A stretch of DNA of 64,000 nt from Paraburkholderia aromaticivorans (GTDB lineage Bacteria > Pseudomonadota > Gammaproteobacteria > Burkholderiales > Burkholderiaceae): assembly GCF_012689525.1 (NCBI RefSeq), contig NZ_CP051515.1, forward strand, positions 682,001 to 746,000, read 5' to 3'. Positions 34,179-43,339 of this stretch are shown here, piece by piece. Within the stretch, counting starts at the first letter, position 1. Each line of letters starts with the position of its first letter. The notes below the pieces were generated by a model. The model made no database searches and had not been told where the DNA came from. It worked only from the letters and a program-made list of their open reading frames with translations. A program made the position numbers and the translations under genes.

Positions 34179-35705
34179 ATGTCTAGCCGTACAGCGACGG
34201 CCCTTTGGACGCAGCGTTTTCAGCGTCCGAGCGACTCGAACATGAGCCTGCAAGGGCAGATCCGCCAGATGCTGGTGGCCGCGATTCTGGACGGCCAACT
34301 GCCGCCGCAGACCGCGTTGCCGTCCAGCCGGGAACTGGCCGATCAACTGAGCGTCGCGAGAAATACGGTCGTGCTGGCGTACCAGCAACTCGTGGAGGAG
34401 GGCTATCTGATTTCACGCGAGCGCAGCGGCCACTTCGTCAATCCGGCGATGCTGGAGGGACGCCACGGCTTCAAGCCGGCGCAGACGCTGCCCGCCCACG
34501 AGCTCGACACAGCCCCCGCGCGCCCCGATTGGGCCCAGCGTGTGCAACGGCGGCCGTCCGCGCAGCGCAACATCGTCAAGCCGGGCAACTGGCAGGACTA
34601 CGAATATCCATTTATCTACGGACAGTTCGACCAGTCGCTTTTTCCGATCAACGACTGGCGCGAATGCTGTATGAAGGCGCTGTCGGTGATGGAGATTCGC
34701 AACTGGGCACCGGATCTGATCGGCCGCGACGACGACACGCTGATCCAGCAGATCCGCACGCGCGTGCTGCCGCGGCGCGGCGTGTTTGCGATGCCGGACG
34801 AGATCGTCATCACGATCGGCTGTCAGCAGGCGTTATATCTGATCGCCGATCTGCTCGCGCGCGAGCGCACCACGGTGGGCTTCGAAAATCCCGGCTATCC
34901 GGACGCGCGCAATATCTTCGAGAACCGCAATGCGCAACTGGTGCCGCTGCCGGTCGACGAGGGCGGCGTGCGCCCCGTCGAAGACGCGCATCTGTTCGCC
35001 CAATGCGACTACGTGTACGTGACGCCGAGCCATCAATGCCCGACCACGGCGACCATGCCGATCGAACGCCGGCATGCATTACTGGAACTCGCGCAGAAGC
35101 ACGACTTCGTGCTGATCGAAGACGACTACGAAAGCGAAAACAACTTCTCGGGCCTGCCGCATCCGGCGCTCAAGAGTCTCGACAAGGCCGACCGCGTGAT
35201 CTACATCGGCAGTCTGTCGAAGACGTTCGCGCCCGGCTTGCGGCTCGGCTATATCGTGGGTCCGCGCGAACTGGTGCAGGAATTGCGCGCGTTGCGCCGG
35301 CTCATGGTGCGGCATCCGGCGGCGTACATTCAGCGTGCGTTCGCGACGTTTCTCTCGCTCGGCCATCACGACGCGCTGCTGCGCCGGCTGGCCCACGCGT
35401 ATCGTGAGCGCGCGCTGGCGTTGATGGCGGCGCTCGATACGCACATGCCCGAAGCGCGTCACATCCCGATTACAGGCGGGGCTTCGTGCTGGGTGGAAGG
35501 CCCGCCCTGGCTCGACGCCGTGCGTCTTGCTGACGACGCCGAACAGCAAGGCATTCTGATCGAACTGGGCGGCGTGTTCTTCATGGACGGGTTGGAGCAG
35601 AAGAACTGCTTTCGCATGGGCTTCTCGGCGATCAAGCTCGACAAGATCGACGCCGGCGTGCGCCTGCTGGCCGAACTCGTGCGCAAGCAGAAGCCCGCGC
35701 TTTAA
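34179..35705 (+). CDS. tauR: MocR-type (GntR-aminotransferase) taurine regulator TauR
   Basis: A 508-residue fusion protein. The N-terminal GntR winged helix (about residues 20-90, ALPSSRELADQLSVARNTVVLAYQQLVEEGYLISRERSG) is joined to a fold-type I aminotransferase domain. That domain includes the PLP Lys region YIGSLSKTFAPGLRLGYIVG (about 345) and LIEDDYESE. MocR regulators bind PLP and an amino compound instead of transaminating. Divergent placement from tauABC identifies it as TauR, the activator of taurine use. The ATG at 34179 follows CAGGAGGAAGC. It converges on an IclR gene 41 bp later. Confidence 0.88.
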   Translation: MSSRTATALWTQRFQRPSDSNMSLQGQIRQMLVAAILDGQLPPQTALPSSRELADQLSVARNTVVLAYQQLVEEGYLISRERSGHFVNPAMLEGRHGFKPAQTLPAHELDTAPARPDWAQRVQRRPSAQRNIVKPGNWQDYEYPFIYGQFDQSLFPINDWRECCMKALSVMEIRNWAPDLIGRDDDTLIQQIRTRVLPRRGVFAMPDEIVITIGCQQALYLIADLLARERTTVGFENPGYPDARNIFENRNAQLVPLPVDEGGVRPVEDAHLFAQCDYVYVTPSHQCPTTATMPIERRHALLELAQKHDFVLIEDDYESENNFSGLPHPALKSLDKADRVIYIGSLSKTFAPGLRLGYIVGPRELVQELRALRRLMVRHPAAYIQRAFATFLSLGHHDALLRRLAHAYRERALALMAALDTHMPEARHIPITGGASCWVEGPPWLDAVRLADDAEQQGILIELGGVFFMDGLEQKNCFRMGFSAIKLDKIDAGVRLLAELVRKQKPAL

Positions 35706-35746
35706 CCGCGCCTGTCGTCAAACACGCGCGTGAAGAGCGCTAGGCG

Positions 35747-36628
35747 TCAGAAGGTTGCCGCGAGTTCCTTGGCGGCTTCCTGAAGACGCGGCACGAATTC
35801 GAGCGCGCGCGACAGCGGCGCGCGCGAAACCGGCGCATGCACGGCAATCGCTGCAATACAGGCGCCGTTGGCATCGACAACGGGCGCCGCTACGCACACG
35901 ATCCCAGCCAGAAACTCCTCGTTATCGATCGCAATGCGCTTGTGCGCGGTCCGGTCGAGTTCCGCCTCGAGCAGTTCCGGATCGGTGATGGTGTTCTGCG
36001 TGAAGCGTTCGAGCTTCAGCGCGCGCACCAGCGCCGAGCGCTGTTCGCGCGGCAGCATGGACAGCAGCAGCTTGCCGCTCGCGCTGCAATATGCGGGGAC
36101 GTGCGAACCGGGTTTGAGATCGAGGCGTAACGGCCACGGCGCTTCCATGCGGTCGAGGTACAGCACCTCGGTTTCGTGCAGCATGGTCAGATTGCAGGTC
36201 TCGCCGAGATCGGCCACCAGACGCGCGAGGATCGCATGACGCAGGCGCCGCGCGCCGGAATGCATCACCACGCCCAACGCGAGCTGTGCGAGCCGCGGCC
36301 CGATCACATACGCGTTCTTCTGGCCGGGCTCGCGAATCACAAGTCCGCCTGCCTCCAACGAAGCCAGCATGCGATGCAGCGACGCCTTGGGCAGCGCGAC
36401 GTCCTGCGCGATATCGGCAAGCGACACCGGGCCGTCCGAGTTGACGAGGTGTTCGAGCAACGCAAACGCGCGCAGCGTCGGAGTATCCGCTTTGGTCATG
36501 CCTGCTGTTCCGGAAAATGGATCGGCGTCATTGTACAACTCCGCTTTGGGCCGCCCGGCCTTGGCGCCGCCGGCTGGAGACTCCGCCGTGTCTAACGGAT
36601 CGCTCATGGGAAAGGCCTCAACGCTCAT
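35747..36628 (-). CDS. IclR-family transcriptional regulator (second gene of an IclR pair)
   Basis: The 293-residue protein has a winged helix (about residues 50-110, LAFALLEHLVNSDGPVSLADIAQDVALPKASLHRMLASLEAGGL in outline). The IclR ligand domain follows, with ADLGETCNLTMLHETEVLYLDRMEAPWPLRLDLKPGSHVPAYCSASGKLLL. A 45-residue Ala/Gly/Pro-rich leader precedes the HTH. Its start overlaps the end of the next upstream IclR gene by 11 bp, so the two are one transcript. Its target is not obvious; xsc or the CobS-like gene are candidates. Confidence 0.85.
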   Translation of the reverse strand: MSVEAFPMSDPLDTAESPAGGAKAGRPKAELYNDADPFSGTAGMTKADTPTLRAFALLEHLVNSDGPVSLADIAQDVALPKASLHRMLASLEAGGLVIREPGQKNAYVIGPRLAQLALGVVMHSGARRLRHAILARLVADLGETCNLTMLHETEVLYLDRMEAPWPLRLDLKPGSHVPAYCSASGKLLLSMLPREQRSALVRALKLERFTQNTITDPELLEAELDRTAHKRIAIDNEEFLAGIVCVAAPVVDANGACIAAIAVHAPVSRAPLSRALEFVPRLQEAAKELAATF

Positions 36629-37454
36629 GGTACGGATGCTCCGTGGAAGGGCCGGCGGATAACAGCGGAGCGAGCTTCTGCGCCGCGTCCTTGAGTTTCG
36701 GCACGGCCTTCAGCAGGTCGTTCAGGCTTGCTCGCGCGGTCGGCGCATGAATCGCCAGCGCGGCCAGCACGTGCCCGTCGCCGGCATCGCGCACCGGCAC
36801 CGCAACTGCCACCATGCCGCGCACCAGCTCCTCGTTGTCGATGCCGATCCCGCGCACGGCGAGCCGGTCGAGTTCCGCTTCGAGCAGATTCAGCTCCGTC
36901 AGCGTGGCTTGTGTTCTGCGCTCCAGCGTCAGCCGTGCGAGCACGGGACGGCGCTCGGCCGGTGGCATCTGCGAGAGGAACAGCTTGCCGCTCGCCGTGC
37001 AGTGCAAGGGCACGCGCGTGCCGGGCTGCAGATGCAGGCGCAGCGGTTCAGTGGTCTCCACGCGCTCCAGATAGAGGACGGTGTCGTGGTCCAGCGCGGT
37101 GAGGTTGCAGGTTTCGCCGAGCGCATCCACCAGCGAGCGCAGCAGCGAACGGCAGGCTCGCCCGAACGTGTTGTTGGATAGCGTGGTGAGCGCGAGTTGC
37201 GCCGCTTTCGGACCCAGCGTGATGCCACGGTCCGTGCCGCGCGAATCGGGCAGATGCGTCACGTAGCCCTGCGCTTCGAGCGATTCGATCAGCCGCATCA
37301 GCGTGGCTTTGGGAATGTGCAGGCGCAGCGACAGTTGCGAAAGCGAAAACGGCTGTCCCGCGGCCGCGAGCTGTTCGAGCACGGCCAATGCGCGCAGAGC
37401 CCGTGAATCCTCGGCGAGAGGTTCACCGCGTGGGGACGAGCAGAGTGCTTGCAT
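36618..37454 (-). CDS. iseR: IclR-family regulator, probable IseR of isethionate catabolism
   Basis: The 278-residue IclR protein has HTH PFSLSQLSLRLHIPKATLMRLIESLEAQGYV (about residues 38-70) and the ligand domain with ALGETCNLTALDHDTVLYLERVET and LQPGTRVPLHCTASGKLFLS. It is divergent from the GMC dehydrogenase and MFS genes. That is the arrangement expected for IseR-IseJ-IseU, in which an IclR-type regulator controls isethionate use. An IclR-like palindrome sits in the divergent promoter. Its 3' end overlaps the second IclR gene. Confidence 0.75.
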   Translation of the reverse strand: MQALCSSPRGEPLAEDSRALRALAVLEQLAAAGQPFSLSQLSLRLHIPKATLMRLIESLEAQGYVTHLPDSRGTDRGITLGPKAAQLALTTLSNNTFGRACRSLLRSLVDALGETCNLTALDHDTVLYLERVETTEPLRLHLQPGTRVPLHCTASGKLFLSQMPPAERRPVLARLTLERRTQATLTELNLLEAELDRLAVRGIGIDNEELVRGMVAVAVPVRDAGDGHVLAALAIHAPTARASLNDLLKAVPKLKDAAQKLAPLLSAGPSTEHPYHER

Positions 37455-37529
37455 ACGCTTCCTGGCTGTCGATCAGTAGCTGTCCAGCGTCCGCGTACGT
37501 TGCGCGGGCCGGCCGGTCATTTCTAAAAG

Positions 37530-37557
37530 TGAAACAAAAAACGCTGTTTCTGTTTCA
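37530..37557. promoter_or_regulatory. IclR-type palindrome in the iseR/iseJ divergent promoter
   Basis: TGAAACA (37530-37536) and TGTTTCA (37551-37557) are perfect inverted 7-mers 14 bp apart, and GAAAC-N10-GTTTC (37531-37550) is nested within. Nested palindromes of this kind are typical IclR operators. A related AT-rich stretch with GAAAC-ATACCG-TTTTTT (about 37619-37635) lies closer to the iseJ start. The position between the two divergent genes supports autoregulation plus control of iseJ. Confidence 0.6.
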
Positions 37558-37659
37558 GATGAGCCGATAGTAGCGGGAATTTCTTGAAGAGGAAACGGGA
37601 TGACCATAAATTTCAACGAAACATACCGTTTTTTATAAAACATGCAGGAGACAGGTCAC

Positions 37660-39315
37660 ATGGCAGACCGATTCGACTTCGTCGTCGTCGGCGCGGGATC
37701 CGCGGGTTGTGTGCTAGCCAACCGGCTTTCCGAAGGCGGCCGCTACTCGGTATGTCTACTCGAAGCCGGCCCCGCCGATCGCTTCATGTGGATTCATATC
37801 CCCATCGGCTATGGCAAGACGATGTTTCACCCGGTCTACAACTGGGGCTTCTATACCGATCCCGATCCGAACATGCACAACCGCCGGCTCTATTGGCCGC
37901 GCGGCCGCACGCTGGGCGGCAGCAGTTCGATCAACGGTCTGATCTATGTACGCGGACAGAAGGACGATTACGACCACTGGGGCCGCCTTGGCAATCGCGG
38001 CTGGAGCTGGCAGGACTGCCTGCCGTATTTCAAAAGGCTGGAACACAACGAGCTGGGCGAAGGTCCGACGCGCGGTGTCGACGGGCCGCTGTGGGCCTCG
38101 ACGATCAAGCAGCGTCACGAACTGGTCGACGCGTTTATTGCGGCCTCGAATTCGTTAGGCGTGGCAAGCATCGACGACTTCAATACGGGCGATCAGGAGG
38201 GCGTCGGCTACTATCAGTTGACCACTCGCCGCGGGTTTCGCTGCTCGACGGCCGTTGCTTATCTGAAGCCCGCACGGCAGCGCCAGAACCTGCATGTGGA
38301 AACCGACGCGATGGCGTCGAAGATTCTCTTCGAAGGTACCCGTGCCTGTGGCGTGCAGTACCGGCAGCACGGTGCGTTGCGGGAAGTACGCGCCAATCGC
38401 GAAGTGATCCTGACCGCCGGCGCGCTGCAGTCGCCGCAATTGCTGCAACTATCCGGCGTGGGACCAGCCGCGCTGCTGGGCGAGTTCGGCATTCCCGTGG
38501 TCGCCAATCGCGCGGGCGTCGGCGAGAACTTGCAGGACCATCTGCAAATCCGTCTGATCTATGAAGTGGCGAAACCAATCACGACCAACGATCAACTGCG
38601 TTCGTGGACGGGGCGCGCGAAGATGGGCCTGCAATGGGCGCTGATGCGCAGCGGTCCGCTCGCGGTCGGCATCAACCAGGGCGGCATGTTCTGTCGGGCG
38701 TTGCCTGAAGAATCGGCGACACCGGATATCCAGTTCCATTTCTCGACGTTGTCGGCGGACTCCGCCGGCGGCAATGTGCACGATTTTCCCGGCTGTACTT
38801 ACTCGATCTGTCAGTTGCGCCCCGAATCGCGCGGCGCGGTGCGCATTCGCAGCGCCGATCCGCGTGAGGCGCCGTCCATTCAGCCGAATTATCTGGACAC
38901 CGATCTGGACCGGCGCACGACTATCGCCGGCGTGCGTTTCGCGCGCCGAGTCGCGGCGGCCGAGCCGATGGCAGGGCTGATGAAACGCGAGGTGCGGCCC
39001 GGCGCGGATGCGCAGACCGACGACGAACTGCTGGATTTCTGCCGGGAGTACGGACAGACAATTTTCCATCCATCTGGTACAGCAAAGATGGGAGCGGCGG
39101 GCGATCCGCTCGCGGTGGTCGATGAACGTTTGCGCGTGTACGGCACGCAGGGGCTGCGCGTGGTCGATTGCTCGATCATGCCGACGCTCGTCTCGGGCAA
39201 TACGAATGTGCCAATCGTGATGGTGGCTGAAAAAGCGTCCGACATGATTCTGCACGACGCAAGCGGCGTCGATCGAGGCGTGGCGACGACGCCCGCGGCA
39301 AAAGTGGCCGCTTAA
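37660..39315 (+). CDS. iseJ: GMC-family FAD dehydrogenase, probable isethionate dehydrogenase IseJ
   Basis: The 551-residue enzyme begins FDFVVVGAGSAGCVLANRLSE (FAD ADP-binding motif). It carries the GMC signatures GRTLGGSSSINGLIYVRG (about residues 85-100) and GALQSPQLLQLSG (about 260), and the active-site histidine in FHPSGTAKMG (about 470). It looks like choline dehydrogenase, and choline itself is not excluded. The divergent IclR regulator, the following MFS carrier and the xsc/sau/tau neighbours fit IseJ, which oxidises isethionate to sulfoacetaldehyde with a membrane electron acceptor. AGGAG at 9 bp favours ATG 37660 over 37642. Confidence 0.75.
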   Translation: MADRFDFVVVGAGSAGCVLANRLSEGGRYSVCLLEAGPADRFMWIHIPIGYGKTMFHPVYNWGFYTDPDPNMHNRRLYWPRGRTLGGSSSINGLIYVRGQKDDYDHWGRLGNRGWSWQDCLPYFKRLEHNELGEGPTRGVDGPLWASTIKQRHELVDAFIAASNSLGVASIDDFNTGDQEGVGYYQLTTRRGFRCSTAVAYLKPARQRQNLHVETDAMASKILFEGTRACGVQYRQHGALREVRANREVILTAGALQSPQLLQLSGVGPAALLGEFGIPVVANRAGVGENLQDHLQIRLIYEVAKPITTNDQLRSWTGRAKMGLQWALMRSGPLAVGINQGGMFCRALPEESATPDIQFHFSTLSADSAGGNVHDFPGCTYSICQLRPESRGAVRIRSADPREAPSIQPNYLDTDLDRRTTIAGVRFARRVAAAEPMAGLMKREVRPGADAQTDDELLDFCREYGQTIFHPSGTAKMGAAGDPLAVVDERLRVYGTQGLRVVDCSIMPTLVSGNTNVPIVMVAEKASDMILHDASGVDRGVATTPAAKVAA

Positions 39316-39504
39316 AGTAGCAACTGAAGTAGCAGGTGCAAAACGACGGCGGGCGATGTCCGCCGCAATACGCAGCCGTGGGCCATTAGTCAATGACCGG
39401 CCCGAGGTCTGCACATAAACCGCCCCGGAGGAGACAACTGGGGTTATCGGCCAGGCACGCGTGTCGATACGCGCGGCATGGCCGTCTATTGAGGAGCTGC
39501 TGCT

Positions 39505-40815
39505 ATGGCAATCGATCCCCGCGCTATCCGTCGCGTTGCGTTCGCCAGCGTGATCGGCGCAACCGTCGAATGGTATGACTTTTTTCTTTACGGAGTGGTC
39601 GCCGGCATCGTATTCAACAAGCTCTATTTCCCCGCCAGCGATCCGCTCGTGTCGACGCTGCTCGCCTATTCGACTTTTGCGGTGGGTTTCGTGACGCGGC
39701 CGCTCGGCGGCGTGATATTCGGTCATTTCGGGGATCGTATGGGCCGTAAGTCCGCGTTGATTCTGACGCTCATCATCATGGGGATATCGACGGCGGGCGT
39801 CGCGTTCGTTCCCACTTACGCGCAGATCGGCATCTGGGCGCCGATTCTGTTGTTGTCGCTGCGCGTGCTGCAAGGCATCGGGCTCGGCGGCGAATGGGGC
39901 GGCGCGGTGCTGATGGCCTATGAATACGCGCCACCCGAAAAGCGTGGCTTGTACGCGAGCCTGCCGCAGATCGGTTTGTCGATCGGACTCTGTCTCGCAT
40001 CGGGGATGGTCGCCGCGCTCTCCCGCTTATTGCCCGAAACGGCCTTCCTGTCGTGGGGCTGGCGGATCGCGTTCGGCGCATCGCTCGGTCTCGTTCTGAT
40101 CGGCCTGTATATTCGAGCCAAAGTGATGGAAACGCCCGAATTCCTCGCGCTCAAACGCAATCGGCGCGAAGCGAAGATTCCGTTCGTCGACATGATCACG
40201 CGCTATCGCGGCGCCGTGGTGCTCGGCATGGGCGCGCGCTATATCGACGGCGTGTTCTTCAATATCTTCGCCGTGTTCTCGATCGGCTACCTTACGCAGC
40301 ATGTCTCGATGAGCCGCACCGACGCCTTGCTCGGCGTGATGATTGCGGCCGCCGTGATGTGTTTTTTCATCCCGCTGTTCGGCGGCATGTCCGATAAGCT
40401 CGGCCGCGCGCGGGTGTATTTCTGGGGCTCGCTGATTTGCGGCGTGTCGGTGTTTCCGGCTTTCTGGCTCATCGAAATGCAGCCGGCCAACACGCTGTTG
40501 ATCTGGGCGGCCATCGTGGTGCCCTTCGGCATTTTCTACGCCATGGTGTACGGCCCTGAGGCGGCATTGTTTGCCGAACTGTTCGATGCCGAAGTGCGTT
40601 ATACGGGTATCTCGTTCGTGTATCAGTTCTCGGGTATCTTCGCGAGCGGGCTCACGCCGATCATCGCGACGATCCTGATGCGGCTGAACGGCGGTAAGCC
40701 ATGGACCGTGTGCGCGTATGTGCTGTTCTCGGCTTTGATATCGGCGCTGTCGGTGCGCGCGATCGAGAGGAAGCGGGCGGGTGCGTTCGATGCGGTGGTG
40801 CACGCGCGGTCGTGA
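39505..40815 (+). CDS. iseU: MFS metabolite:H+ symporter, probable isethionate uptake carrier IseU
   Basis: The 436-residue transporter has 12 helices and the MHS-subfamily opening VAFASVIGATVEWYDFFLYGVVAGIVFNKLYFP, loop 2-3 motif GHFGDRMGRKSALI, and GEWGGAVLMAYEYAP in helix 5. MHS carriers take up organic acids and zwitterions with protons. It follows iseJ after 189 bp on the same strand, and that gap shows no gene. The assignment as IseU rests on this context. Confidence 0.72.
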   Translation: MAIDPRAIRRVAFASVIGATVEWYDFFLYGVVAGIVFNKLYFPASDPLVSTLLAYSTFAVGFVTRPLGGVIFGHFGDRMGRKSALILTLIIMGISTAGVAFVPTYAQIGIWAPILLLSLRVLQGIGLGGEWGGAVLMAYEYAPPEKRGLYASLPQIGLSIGLCLASGMVAALSRLLPETAFLSWGWRIAFGASLGLVLIGLYIRAKVMETPEFLALKRNRREAKIPFVDMITRYRGAVVLGMGARYIDGVFFNIFAVFSIGYLTQHVSMSRTDALLGVMIAAAVMCFFIPLFGGMSDKLGRARVYFWGSLICGVSVFPAFWLIEMQPANTLLIWAAIVVPFGIFYAMVYGPEAALFAELFDAEVRYTGISFVYQFSGIFASGLTPIIATILMRLNGGKPWTVCAYVLFSALISALSVRAIERKRAGAFDAVVHARS

Positions 40816-40924
40816 CTCTGCAACGTGCTTGGGATCGCAGAAGCGCGGCGCGTGTCGCACAGCGCGCCGCCGCGAAAACCGCACTGACACGTACGCTGCT
40901 ACGCTACCGTGGCTTCACGCCGTG

Positions 40925-41689
40925 TCATTCCCGAAACGTCTTCGCGGTCTCTTCCGCCGCGTGGCGCAAATCAGGCACAAAGGCGAGCAGATCGTCGAGC
41001 GTGACCCGTCCCACCGGCGCCTGCACGGCAATGGCCGCGCAGGCGCGATTGCGATCCAGCATCACCGGCACGGCAATCGCGATCAGCCCTTGCAGATGTT
41101 CCTGGTTGTTGATTGCGAGCAACCGCCGTCGCGTGGTGGTCAATTCCTTGCGCAATGCATCGCGATCGGTGATCGTCCGTTCCGAATAACCGCGCAGCGG
41201 CAGCGTCTCGATCACGCGTTCGCGTCTGTCCTTCGGCAGAAAACTCAGCAGAAGCTTGCCGCTCGCCGAGCAGTGCAGCGGCACATGTGAACCGGGCTGC
41301 AAATGCATGCGCAGCGGCCATTCGGTTTCGACGCGGTCCACGTAGACGATATCGTTGCCGGAGAGCATGGTCAGATTGCAGGTCTCGCCGATTTTCGCCA
41401 CCAGTTGTTCGAGCAGCACGTGACGCGCGGCAGCCGGTCCCGCATGCATCAACACATTGACCGCGAGCATGCGCACGCGTGGCGAACATTCGTAAAGACG
41501 ATCGCCCGCGCCGCGCGTGACGAGCCACGCATCCATCAATTGCACGAGGATGCGGTGGACGGTCTGCTTGGGCAGGCCGAGCGCATTCACGAGTTCCGTC
41601 ATTGAAAGCGGGCTGCCCGCTTCGGCAAGCGTTTCGAGCACGCGAAACGCGCGCACTGCAGCTGCATTCGACTGGTTTGACGTCGACAT
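40925..41689 (-). CDS. sauR: IclR-family regulator, probable SauR of sulfoacetate catabolism
   Basis: The 254-residue IclR protein has HTH SPLSMTELVNALGLPKQTVHRILVQLMDAWL (about residues 28-60) and a ligand domain with KIGETCNLTMLSGNDIVYVDRVETEWPLRMHLQPGSHVPLHCSASGKLLLS. It closely resembles the other two IclR proteins in this window, suggesting local duplication. It is divergent from sauS-sauT-sauU, the expected place for SauR. Its start lies 204 bp from sauS, and a GGAAA/TTTCC inverted repeat lies between. Confidence 0.8.
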   Translation of the reverse strand: MSTSNQSNAAAVRAFRVLETLAEAGSPLSMTELVNALGLPKQTVHRILVQLMDAWLVTRGAGDRLYECSPRVRMLAVNVLMHAGPAAARHVLLEQLVAKIGETCNLTMLSGNDIVYVDRVETEWPLRMHLQPGSHVPLHCSASGKLLLSFLPKDRRERVIETLPLRGYSERTITDRDALRKELTTTRRRLLAINNQEHLQGLIAIAVPVMLDRNRACAAIAVQAPVGRVTLDDLLAFVPDLRHAAEETAKTFRE

Positions 41690-41755
41690 CCCACTCCCTC
41701 GAAAGCGTATTCACAGCGTTGATTTTGCATCGACTTCATTGCTTTTCGGGACTAT

Positions 41756-41781
41756 GGAAAGTACCGAATTTTGCGTTTTCC
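41756..41781. promoter_or_regulatory. Inverted repeat in the sauR/sauS divergent promoter
   Basis: GGAAA (41756-41760) and TTTCC (41777-41781) flank GTACCGAATTTTGCGT. The core TACCG followed by an A/T tract is echoed upstream of iseJ (ATACCGTTTTTT) and xsc (ATACCGAAAAAT). It is a candidate SauR operator and may mark cross-recognition between the local IclR paralogues. Confidence 0.45.
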
Positions 41782-41893
41782 GATGCTGGCGAACGCACTG
41801 CAATGGATAGCTCGAAAAACGGGACTTCGCTTGAGGCCCGGCTGGCTAGATTGATAGCACTGCAATCAATCTATTCACGCGGAGCGAACCCAT

Positions 41894-43339
41894 ATGAACG
41901 TCAGGGCCACAGGAGCCGAAATCGCGGGCCACCATGCAAACGGCGAAGCCGAGCGCATCGTTGCCACGCTCGTTGCGAAGGCGCGCGCGGCGCAGCGCGC
42001 TTTCGAGCATGCAGGACAACAGGCGCTCGATACTGCCGCCGACGCCGCCGCGTGGGCCATCATGGAGCCCGAGCGCAACCGGCAACTGGCGGAACGCGCC
42101 GTGCACGATACGGGCCTCGGCGACGCCGACGACAAGTTCCGCAAGAACTATCGCAAAACGCTCGGCCTGCTGCGCGACCTGCACGGGCAAAAGACCAGCG
42201 GCGTGATCGCGGAGGACAGGGCAAACGGCCTCGTCGAGATCGCGCGCGCTGTCGGCGTGGTGGCGGCGATCACGCCGTCGACCAATCCGGCGGCGACACC
42301 GGCCAACAAGATCATCAACGCGCTCAAATGCGGCAATGCAGTAATCGTCGCGCCGTCCCCCAAAGGTTACTCGTCTTGCGCGTTGTTGATCGAGTTCATT
42401 CACGCGCAATTCGCCAAGGCGGGCATCGATCCAGACCTCGTGCAGATGTTGCCCGCGCCGATCAGCAAGGCGGCGACCGCTGCGCTGATGCGGCAGTGCG
42501 ATCTGGTCGTCGCCACCGGCTCGCAGGCGAACGTGCGCATGGCGTATGCGAGCGGAACGCCCGCGTTCGGCGTGGGCGCGGGCAATGTCGCTTCGATCGT
42601 CACGGCGTCCGCCGATCTGCATGATGCGGCGCGCAAGATCCTGCGCTCGAAAACCTTCGACAACGCGACGAGCTGCTCGTCCGAAAACAGCGTCGTGATC
42701 GAAGACGCCGTCTATCAGCCGATGCTGGCCGAACTCGCCGCGTGCGGCGGCGTACTCCTCGATGCCGGACAGAAGGCCCGCTTGCAGGCGGTGATGTGGA
42801 TCAACGGCAAGCTGTCCGAACAGTGCACCGCCAAATCAGCCGAGGTGATCGCGCGCGTGGCGGGTTTGGAGGAGGTGGCCGCGCGTCATCCCGCCTTCCT
42901 GATGGTGGAAGAGAGCGGCGCGGGCAGCGACTATCCGTTCTCCGGCGAGAAACTCGCGCCGGTCCTCGCCGTGTATCGCGCCGCCGACTTCGATGGCGCA
43001 GCCGACGTGGTGCGCGGCATCTACGCATACATGGGCGCGGGCCATTCGGTCGGACTGCATTCGACCGATGCCGCGCAAGCGGTCCACCTCGGCGTGACAT
43101 TGCCCGTCGCGCGCGTGATCGTGAATCAGGCGCATTGCCTCGCCACCGGCGGCAACTTCGATAACGGCTTGCCGTTCTCGCTGTCGATGGGCTGTGGCAC
43201 GTGGGGCCGCAACAACTTCTCGGGCAATCTGGGCTTTCGCCACTATCTGAACACCACGCGGGTCGCCTATCCGATCGAGGAACGCGTGCCGGAAACGGAC
43301 GAACTACTCGGCGATTTCTTCGCGAGGTACGGCCGATGA
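41894..43339 (+). CDS. sauS: CoA-acylating sulfoacetaldehyde dehydrogenase
   Basis: The 481-residue acylating aldehyde dehydrogenase has GVVAAITPSTNPAATPANKIINALKCGN and the nucleophile Cys261 in DNATSCSSENSVV. It also has GVGAGNVASIV and the glycine-rich CGTWGRNNFSGNLG tail region. Acylating enzymes lack the general-base Glu motif of ordinary aldehyde dehydrogenases, as here. With the AMP-forming ligase, MFS carrier and IclR gene around it this is SauS, which reduces sulfoacetyl-CoA to sulfoacetaldehyde with NADPH. Its stop overlaps the sauT start as ATGA. Confidence 0.88.
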   Translation: MNVRATGAEIAGHHANGEAERIVATLVAKARAAQRAFEHAGQQALDTAADAAAWAIMEPERNRQLAERAVHDTGLGDADDKFRKNYRKTLGLLRDLHGQKTSGVIAEDRANGLVEIARAVGVVAAITPSTNPAATPANKIINALKCGNAVIVAPSPKGYSSCALLIEFIHAQFAKAGIDPDLVQMLPAPISKAATAALMRQCDLVVATGSQANVRMAYASGTPAFGVGAGNVASIVTASADLHDAARKILRSKTFDNATSCSSENSVVIEDAVYQPMLAELAACGGVLLDAGQKARLQAVMWINGKLSEQCTAKSAEVIARVAGLEEVAARHPAFLMVEESGAGSDYPFSGEKLAPVLAVYRAADFDGAADVVRGIYAYMGAGHSVGLHSTDAAQAVHLGVTLPVARVIVNQAHCLATGGNFDNGLPFSLSMGCGTWGRNNFSGNLGFRHYLNTTRVAYPIEERVPETDELLGDFFARYGR

